Assembly (NCBI GenBank): GCA_937958665.1
Contig: CALGNM010000279.1
Coordinates: forward strand, 1-9,767
Length of the DNA stretch: 9,767 bases
Reading direction: 5' to 3'
Source: an uncultured bacterium
GTDB lineage: Bacteria; Edwardsbacteria; AC1; EtOH8
Each line of letters opens with the position of its first letter. Within the stretch, counting starts at the first letter, position 1. This document shows positions 6,528-9,767 of the stretch, piece after piece. The notes under the pieces are model-generated. The model worked only from the letters and a program-made list of their open reading frames with translations, searched no databases and had not been told where the DNA came from. The translations under genes and the position numbers were made by a program.

Positions 6528-6971
6528 TTAACGGGCTAGCGGTTGGATTTCCTTGTGGCTGAAGTTGATCTTGTGGGTGTACATCGGGAAATACAGTTCC
6601 ACGGTGTATTGGATGGAGATGGTAAAACTATTGCCGGGGTCCCGGACCATATTATCCAAAAAATATTGCCGGGCTCCCTCCAGGTATTCCTTTTTCTGCT
6701 CCTCGCTCTCCGGCCGGTAAACATAGAGCTTTCCCTGCTCGTCCTCCACCCGGTAGAAGTAATCGCCCACCAGCGGCAGCTTGTCATCCAGAGCGTTCTC
6801 AGCCAGGGCCCGGGCAATGGTGTCATCGGCCTCATTGAAGGCGTTCTCGGCCGCCTCCTTCATCTTCCCCTTGATGTGGTAGTAACGGATGTAGGGGATG
6901 CTGATGGCGATGGCCATGTAGACCAAAAATCCGATGGCCAGATAGATTAAGGGCTTGACGATCCGGGGCAT
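6528..6971 (-). CDS. Small single-pass membrane protein of unknown function
   Basis: The 147-residue product has one N-terminal hydrophobic segment at about 7-28, then a soluble, charged domain. The amphipathic stretch IKGKMKEAAENAFNEADDTIARALAENA is likely helical, and the last 40 residues (SFTISIQYTVELYFPMYTHKINFSH) look like beta strands. This layout resembles pilin-like or DUF4845-like small membrane proteins, but I cannot assign a family. The ATG is preceded by AAGGAG with 8-nt spacing, directly after the U-run of the tRNA terminator. It is the first gene of the four-gene operon ending at 3199. Its position between a terminator and an HNH gene gives no clear hint of function. Confidence 0.8.
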   Translation of the reverse strand: MPRIVKPLIYLAIGFLVYMAIAISIPYIRYYHIKGKMKEAAENAFNEADDTIARALAENALDDKLPLVGDYFYRVEDEQGKLYVYRPESEEQKKEYLEGARQYFLDNMVRDPGNSFTISIQYTVELYFPMYTHKINFSHKEIQPLAR

Positions 6972-6985
6972 ACCTGCTTCTCCTT

Positions 6986-7015
6986 AAAAAAGAGCACAAG
7001 CGACTGCTTGTGCTC
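6986..7015 (-). terminator. Intrinsic terminator after tRNA-Ala
   Basis: On the minus strand a perfect 10-bp stem, GAGCACAAGC with GCTTGTGCTC (arms at 7015-7006 and 7001-6992), closes a 4-nt loop and is followed by six U residues (6991-6986). It ends 14 nt before the ATG of the next gene, and that gene's Shine-Dalgarno begins right after the U-run. It can end the tRNA transcript or limit read-through into the four-gene operon. Confidence 0.92.
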
Positions 7016-7030
7016 AATTCTCTGACGCTT

Positions 7031-7049
7031 GCCGAACAGTTGCTTCGGC
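7031..7049 (-). other. Small hairpin between tRNA-Ala and its terminator
   Basis: GCCGAA and TTCGGC form a perfect 6-bp stem with a 7-nt loop in the 3' trailer of the tRNA transcript. No U-run follows. It may be a processing signal for tRNA 3' maturation or part of a larger leader structure ahead of the downstream operon. Confidence 0.45.
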
Positions 7050-7089
7050 ATTTCACTGCAAATCGATCGACTGAGCAAGCATCCGTATC

Positions 7090-7167
7090 TGGTGGACCTG
7101 AGGGGGTTCGAACCCCTGACCTCCTGACTGCCAGTCAGGCGCGCTACCAAAACTGCGCCACAGGCCC
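7090..7167 (-). tRNA. tRNA-Ala (anticodon GGC), CCA encoded
   Basis: The minus strand folds into a complete cloverleaf. The acceptor stem is GGGCCTG with CAGGTCC, and includes the G3:U70 pair that identifies alanine tRNAs. The D arm is GCGC/GCGC and the anticodon stem CCTGA/TCAGG with loop CTGGCAG, so the anticodon is GGC and reads GCC/GCU. The variable loop is 5 nt, and the T arm is AGGGG-TTCGAAC-CCCCT. Discriminator A73 and a genomically encoded CCA end at 7090. A consensus-like promoter lies about 60 nt upstream and an intrinsic terminator about 75 nt downstream. Confidence 0.97.
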
Positions 7168-7228
7168 GTATTTTCATCTGGTTCCGCGGCCCACATTGAA
7201 CGGCCAAACGGGCAACCACATCGTTGCA

Positions 7229-7257
7229 ATTTTATCAGATAATACTGCCGATGTCAA
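7229..7257 (-). promoter_or_regulatory. Sigma-70-type promoter of tRNA-Ala
   Basis: On the minus strand TTGACA (7257-7252) and TAAAAT (7234-7229) are separated by exactly 17 nt. This is a perfect -35, a 5/6 -10 and optimal spacing. Transcription would start near 7222, giving a 5' leader of about 55 nt before the mature tRNA end at 7167. It is the only strong housekeeping promoter I can see in the window and may also supply the four-gene operon by read-through. Confidence 0.85.
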
Positions 7258-7292
7258 TAGCTTGCTGGGCATTGCCCGGCCAGGCTGTCGGG

Positions 7293-7775
7293 CTAGAAGA
7301 AGATCCGGGCCCCCAATCCTCCCTGAATATCGAATCCAGTCTCCGGGACCAGCCCCAGAGTGGGAGCCAGCTCCAGGAAGATGTCCACCGGAGCTTCGGG
7401 GAAGATGTACTCCAGGCCAGCCACCCCCCTGACCCCCAGGTTGAAGCTCTTGTCATAATGGGCCCGGTTGCCAGACCATAGGGTGCCGCCCACCCCGAAA
7501 TAGAATGGCAGCTGGCCCCGTTCCACCGGGATAAGGGAGAAATCGTGCCACAGGTAGTCGGCATGCACCCGGAGATAGCCATCGTCTATGAACGACCAGG
7601 CTACTGCCCCATCCCAGGCCCGGCTGTCCCCCTGCCATAACTTCCAGGAAAGCCCGGTGGGTTCGCCCACTATCAGGCCCAGCCCGAAGTTCCCTCCCCC
7701 CTTGACTGGACCGCCGGCCCAAACTGCTGGACTCAGAACCAGGACCAAGACACCTATCATCAGGATTCTCTTCAT
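7293..7775 (-). CDS. Small predicted outer-membrane beta-barrel protein
   Basis: The 160-residue product has a clear Sec signal peptide (MKR, hydrophobic core to about 18, cleavage at AWA-GG 20/21). The mature part alternates short hydrophobic strands with Gly/Asp turns: NFGLGLIVGEPTGLSWKLW, then LRVHADYLWHDF, LPFYFGVGGTLW, FNLGVRGVAGLEYIF and FDIQGGLGARIFF. It ends in Phe-Phe, as expected of the C-terminal beta signal read by the BAM complex. About eight strands fit, making a small OmpA/OmpW-sized barrel. I do not assign a named family or substrate. Its ATG lies 24 nt after the stop of the 132-residue gene, with GGTGGAG close upstream, so it is likely the last gene of that operon. No terminator is evident after it. 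Confidence 0.8.
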   Translation of the reverse strand: MKRILMIGVLVLVLSPAVWAGGPVKGGGNFGLGLIVGEPTGLSWKLWQGDSRAWDGAVAWSFIDDGYLRVHADYLWHDFSLIPVERGQLPFYFGVGGTLWSGNRAHYDKSFNLGVRGVAGLEYIFPEAPVDIFLELAPTLGLVPETGFDIQGGLGARIFF

Positions 7776-7799
7776 CGCTCCACCATATTTAATTTTGGG

Positions 7800-8198
7800 T
7801 TAAAGGAATTTAACATCCTGTACCGCCCGATTGACCACGAACACCTTTTCGGTGTTGGACCGCTTGTCGGCCGGAAACAGAAAGAAGCCCCGGCGGTTGG
7901 GCATGTACATCTCGGCGATACCGGTCAGCTTCTCTCCGTCTAAAAAGGTTACCTCCATCTTCTTGCAGCTGACCGGGCAGGCTCCGTCAAACTCGGTCCG
8001 CTCATCATAATCGCGGTTGCCCATGAAGTCCTTGACGAAGAACACAGCCTTCAGCTGCTCTATCCTGACCTCGGAGACGGCGGTGGGGTCGTCGATGGAT
8101 GACAGGTGGAAGGCCTCCTTGTTCATGGAGAAGTCAAGGGTATGCCCCTTGACCACCCGGCCGTCCAGGTAGCGGGCCACCAGTTTTCTTTCCTGCAT
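7800..8198 (-). CDS. Uncharacterised protein with a duplicated LDG-type domain (DUF6982-like)
   Basis: The 132-residue protein is an internal duplication. Residues 6-36 read LVARYLDGRVVKGHTLDF… with a later FHL, and residues 81-111 read MEVTFLDGEKLTGIAEMY… with a later FFL. Each half is followed by a beta-strand segment ending in a hydrophobic-Lys pattern (about 43-58 and 117-132). The LDG-x4-G signature of a small strand-rich fold matches my memory of the DUF6982 family, but I could not check this. Cys74 and Cys78 lie in the linker (ACPVSC). There is no signal peptide or membrane span, so it is cytoplasmic. Start ATG 8198 has a strong GGAGGG (8210-8205) with 6-nt spacing. It lies 21 nt after the Arg-rich small ORF and 24 nt before the barrel gene. 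Function unknown. Confidence 0.82.
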   Translation of the reverse strand: MQERKLVARYLDGRVVKGHTLDFSMNKEAFHLSSIDDPTAVSEVRIEQLKAVFFVKDFMGNRDYDERTEFDGACPVSCKKMEVTFLDGEKLTGIAEMYMPNRRGFFLFPADKRSNTEKVFVVNRAVQDVKFL

Positions 8199-8219
8199 GG
8201 CTGACCCTCCGGTTCTGGT

Positions 8220-8369
8220 TTATTCCCTGCGGCGGTTCCCTTCCCTCCGGTCGCTGGCTCTCCTCTCAGCGCCACTGCCGGTCCGAAAAGCGCCTGGCAT
8301 CCGGCGTCTCTCTCCCCGGCGCCGTTCTCCCACCCTCCGATCATGGGGCATCTGGCTTAGCTTCAGCAT
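8220..8369 (-). CDS. Arg-rich small protein (49 aa) with an RR pentapeptide repeat
   Basis: This short ORF starts with ATG at 8369-8367 behind AGGAGGAGG (8383-8375) at 5-nt spacing, among the best ribosome-binding sites in the window, and ends with TAA at 8222-8220. Sixteen of the 49 residues are Arg. They follow a five-residue period of the form [DEN]-R-R-x-x: DRRVG, ERRRG, ERRRM at 10-24, then ERRAS, DRREG, NRRRE at 35-49. The gap is exactly two periods, so the phase is kept. The charge suggests a nucleic-acid- or membrane-binding peptide, but I recognise no family. It sits 82 nt after the DUF58 gene and 21 nt before the 132-residue gene, with no other good ORF in that gap. It could be a real microprotein or a translated leader for the next gene. 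Confidence 0.6.
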   Translation of the reverse strand: MLKLSQMPHDRRVGERRRGERRRMPGAFRTGSGAERRASDRREGNRRRE

Positions 8370-8451
8370 GGCAACCTCCTCCTGGTTAAAGGTTTTCTAC
8401 TGCTATCCGGGCTTGTCCGGCTTAAGCCATGCCATTAACAGCCCACCGGCC

Positions 8452-9354
8452 CTATCCCAGCCGCTGGCGTTTGTGGAGGTAGTGCAACAGGGCCCGGTCG
8501 TAGGCCTGGCCGGTATCCAGGGAAACGTAATCAATCAAGCTGAGGCGGCACTCCCTGGCCAACTGGCTCCTCCAGGCCTCCAGGTGCCTGCGGTATTCCT
8601 TCCCGGCCGCTTGGCAGTCCAGCCGGACCTCCTCGCCGCTCTCCAGATCCCGAAAACAGGCCGGGCCCGAGAAAGGCCACTCCACCTCATCCCGGTCCAG
8701 CAGGTGGAACAGCAGGACCTCGTGTTTAAGATGCCGGAAATGCTTGAGGGCCCTGGTCACCTGCCGGGAGCCGTCCCACAGGTCGGAAATCAGGACAATC
8801 AATCCCCGACGCTTGAGGTGGCCAGCCAGCCCGGAGAAGACCATTTCGAAATCGGTTCCCCCACCCGGTTGCTCGGCCTCCATCCGCTCCAGCAAATGCC
8901 GCCAATGGGACCGCCGGGAACTGGGAGCCAGGTAGCTCTTCAAACCTGGCCCGAAAGTGGCCAATCCCACCGCATCATGCTGGTTAAGCAGCAGCAGGGA
9001 CAGGGCGGCGGCCAGGCAGATGCCGTATTGGTGCTTGGTGGGTCCGCTCCTATGATAGCCCATCGATGAGGAGCTGTCAAGCAAAATATAGGCTTTGAGG
9101 TTGGTCTCCTCCTCGAACTCCTTGACATAGTACCGGTCACTGCGTGCCAGGGCCTTCCAGTCCAGCCGCTTGATCTCGTCGCCCGGCATATAGGAGCGGT
9201 ATTCGGCAAATTCCACCGAGAACCCATGGTAGGGGCTGCGGTGCAGGCCGGCCAAAAACCCCTCCACCACCAGCCGGGCCCTCAGGTCCAAGCCCTTGAG
9301 CTGGGCTAAAAACTCAGGGGACAGGGAGTCCCGGACGGGCCTGTCCTGGACCAT
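8452..9354 (-). CDS. DUF58-family protein with a vWA-like domain
   Basis: The 300-residue product has the diagnostic DUF58 block at about 52-84: YRSYMPGDEIKRLDWKALAR followed by SDRYYVKEFEEETN. A von Willebrand A-like metal site follows, with D93-S-S-S-S97 in LLDSSSSMG (DxSxS), T167-D168 in GGGTDFE and D191 in LISDLWD. These proteins are usually encoded with MoxR-type AAA+ ATPases and thought to act in envelope or complex assembly. No moxR is visible here, though it could lie beyond the contig end. The start at 9354 is chosen over an upstream in-frame one because it gives the canonical N-terminus and has AGAGG 5 nt before the ATG. The ATG overlaps the stop of the transporter gene by one base (TGATG), which implies translational coupling. 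Confidence 0.93.
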   Translation of the reverse strand: MVQDRPVRDSLSPEFLAQLKGLDLRARLVVEGFLAGLHRSPYHGFSVEFAEYRSYMPGDEIKRLDWKALARSDRYYVKEFEEETNLKAYILLDSSSSMGYHRSGPTKHQYGICLAAALSLLLLNQHDAVGLATFGPGLKSYLAPSSRRSHWRHLLERMEAEQPGGGTDFEMVFSGLAGHLKRRGLIVLISDLWDGSRQVTRALKHFRHLKHEVLLFHLLDRDEVEWPFSGPACFRDLESGEEVRLDCQAAGKEYRRHLEAWRSQLARECRLSLIDYVSLDTGQAYDRALLHYLHKRQRLG

Positions 9355-9723
9355 CAATTCCTCTCCGCCTTCCTCTGTCGGAAGACCATCCCGGCCGCCA
9401 GCAGGCTGAGGGCCGCCAGCAGCACCCCGCACCAGAACAGGGTCACCCGCTCGTGGTTGGTGGTGCCCAGCCGGGGCAGGACGATCTGGGCCAGAAATCC
9501 AAACAGCAGCGAGCTGAGCATGAATCCTCCGTTGAGGATGAAGTCCCGCCCCGAGAAGATGCGACCCCACAGGTTGCCGGGGGCGGCCTCATGCAGCAGG
9601 GTGTCCTGGGCCACCATCACCGGAGACAGGAAGACCCCCAACATCAAGCCCACCGGCAGCAGCTGCCAGTAGTGGCCGCCCAAGGCCAGCAGGCAAACCA
9701 TCAGGCCCACTCCCAGCAGACCG
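9354..9723 (-). CDS. MFS-type transporter, C-terminal fragment cut by contig end
   Basis: About 122 residues of the C-terminus are present; the 5' part is lost at the adapter junction. Four hydrophobic segments are visible. Between the second and third lies QDTLLHEAAPGNLWGRIFSGRDFILNG, which matches the RGR-like cytoplasmic loop of major facilitator superfamily transporters. The tail MVFRQRKAERN is short and basic, as at the cytosolic end of such proteins. An in-frame GTG at 9738-9740 gives a false N-terminus MCSSDL, encoded by the Illumina adapter, and must not be used. The TGA overlaps the ATG of the DUF58 gene. Substrate cannot be told from this fragment. Confidence 0.8.
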
Positions 9724-9767
9724 AGATCGGAAGAGCACACGTCTGAACTCCAGTCACCGAATACGAT
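9724..9767 (+). other. Illumina TruSeq indexed adapter and index, not genomic
   Basis: The sequence from 9724 runs AGATCGGAAGAGCACACGTC and then TGAACTCCAGTCAC to 9757, the exact TruSeq indexed adapter. It is followed by CGAATACG, which fits an 8-nt index, and AT, the first bases of the next adapter part. The genomic contig ends at about 9723. Confidence 0.98.

Noticed and set aside
6972-7089. T-box riboswitch between tRNA-Ala and the four-gene operon
   Set aside because: There is a terminator and a small hairpin but no T-box sequence, specifier loop or room for stem I, and the downstream genes are not amino-acid related.
7257-7292. Terminator after the beta-barrel gene
   Set aside because: GCCC/GGGC pairings are possible but bulged, and no U-run follows.
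7010-7432. Plus-strand open frame containing GVRTPDLLTASQ
   Set aside because: This peptide is the well-known false translation of the antisense of a tRNA; it overlaps tRNA-Ala. The minus-strand frame reading LTGSQEVRGSNPLRSTR has the same cause.
8123-8344. Minus-strand open frame of 73 codons overlapping the Arg-rich ORF and the 132-residue gene
   Set aside because: It lacks a comparable ribosome site, overlaps the well-supported 132-residue gene in another frame and shows no periodicity or domain.
8197-9069. Long plus-strand open frame of 290 codons
   Set aside because: It is antisense to the DUF58 gene and the Arg-rich ORF, has Pro/Gln/Gly-rich shadow composition and no domain; the minus strand has clear family motifs.
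9355-9570. 72-codon upstream extension of the DUF58 gene
   Set aside because: It overlaps the transporter C-terminus in another frame and its low-complexity sequence is unlike DUF58 N-termini; the TGATG junction gives the natural start.
49-9723. CRISPR array, insertion sequence or prophage
   Set aside because: No regularly spaced direct repeats, transposase, integrase or terminal inverted repeats were seen; the lone HNH protein belongs to a chromosomal-type small family beside dacB.

Overview
This 9.8 kb stretch looks like one whole assembled contig from a GC-rich, Gram-negative, probably uncultivated bacterium. The Gram-negative reading rests on a periplasmic S13 carboxypeptidase with a signal peptide and a small predicted outer-membrane beta-barrel protein ending in Phe. 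No gene here fixes the phylum. Both ends are Illumina library adapter, not genome: positions 1-48 match the TruSeq universal (P5) adapter with one mismatch, and 9724-9767 match the TruSeq indexed adapter plus an apparent index. Genuine sequence is about 49-9723.

Left arm (49-3196, plus strand): a non-coding leader with two copies of an ECF-type promoter motif (GGAAC-N19-TCTAA) precedes three tightly coupled genes. These are an ECF sigma factor, a membrane anti-sigma factor with an N-terminal HxxxCxxC zinc motif and an extracytoplasmic Ig-like C-terminus, and a secreted 558-residue protein made of six Ig-like repeats. Gene junctions are 1 nt apart and then ATGA-overlapped. I read this as an autoregulated cell-surface signalling module whose output or sensor partner is the Ig-repeat protein; it is the most distinctive system in the window. 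A perfect 18-bp inverted repeat at 3154-3196 ends the operon and also serves the convergent minus-strand genes.

Middle (3199-7257, minus strand): a strong sigma-70 promoter (7229-7257) drives tRNA-Ala(GGC), followed by a canonical terminator (6986-7015). Immediately after it, in the same direction, come four closely packed genes: a small single-pass membrane protein, an HNH nuclease-like protein, a PBP4-type D-Ala-D-Ala carboxypeptidase (dacB-like), and a polytopic membrane protein with a basic tail. No separate promoter for the four genes is obvious, so read-through from the tRNA promoter is possible.

Right arm (7293-9723, minus strand): in transcription order, the C-terminus of an MFS-type transporter (cut by the contig end), a DUF58/vWA-like protein overlapping it by 1 nt, a 49-codon Arg-rich ORF with a strong Shine-Dalgarno and a five-residue RR repeat, a 132-residue protein with an internally duplicated LDG-type domain, and the small beta-barrel protein.
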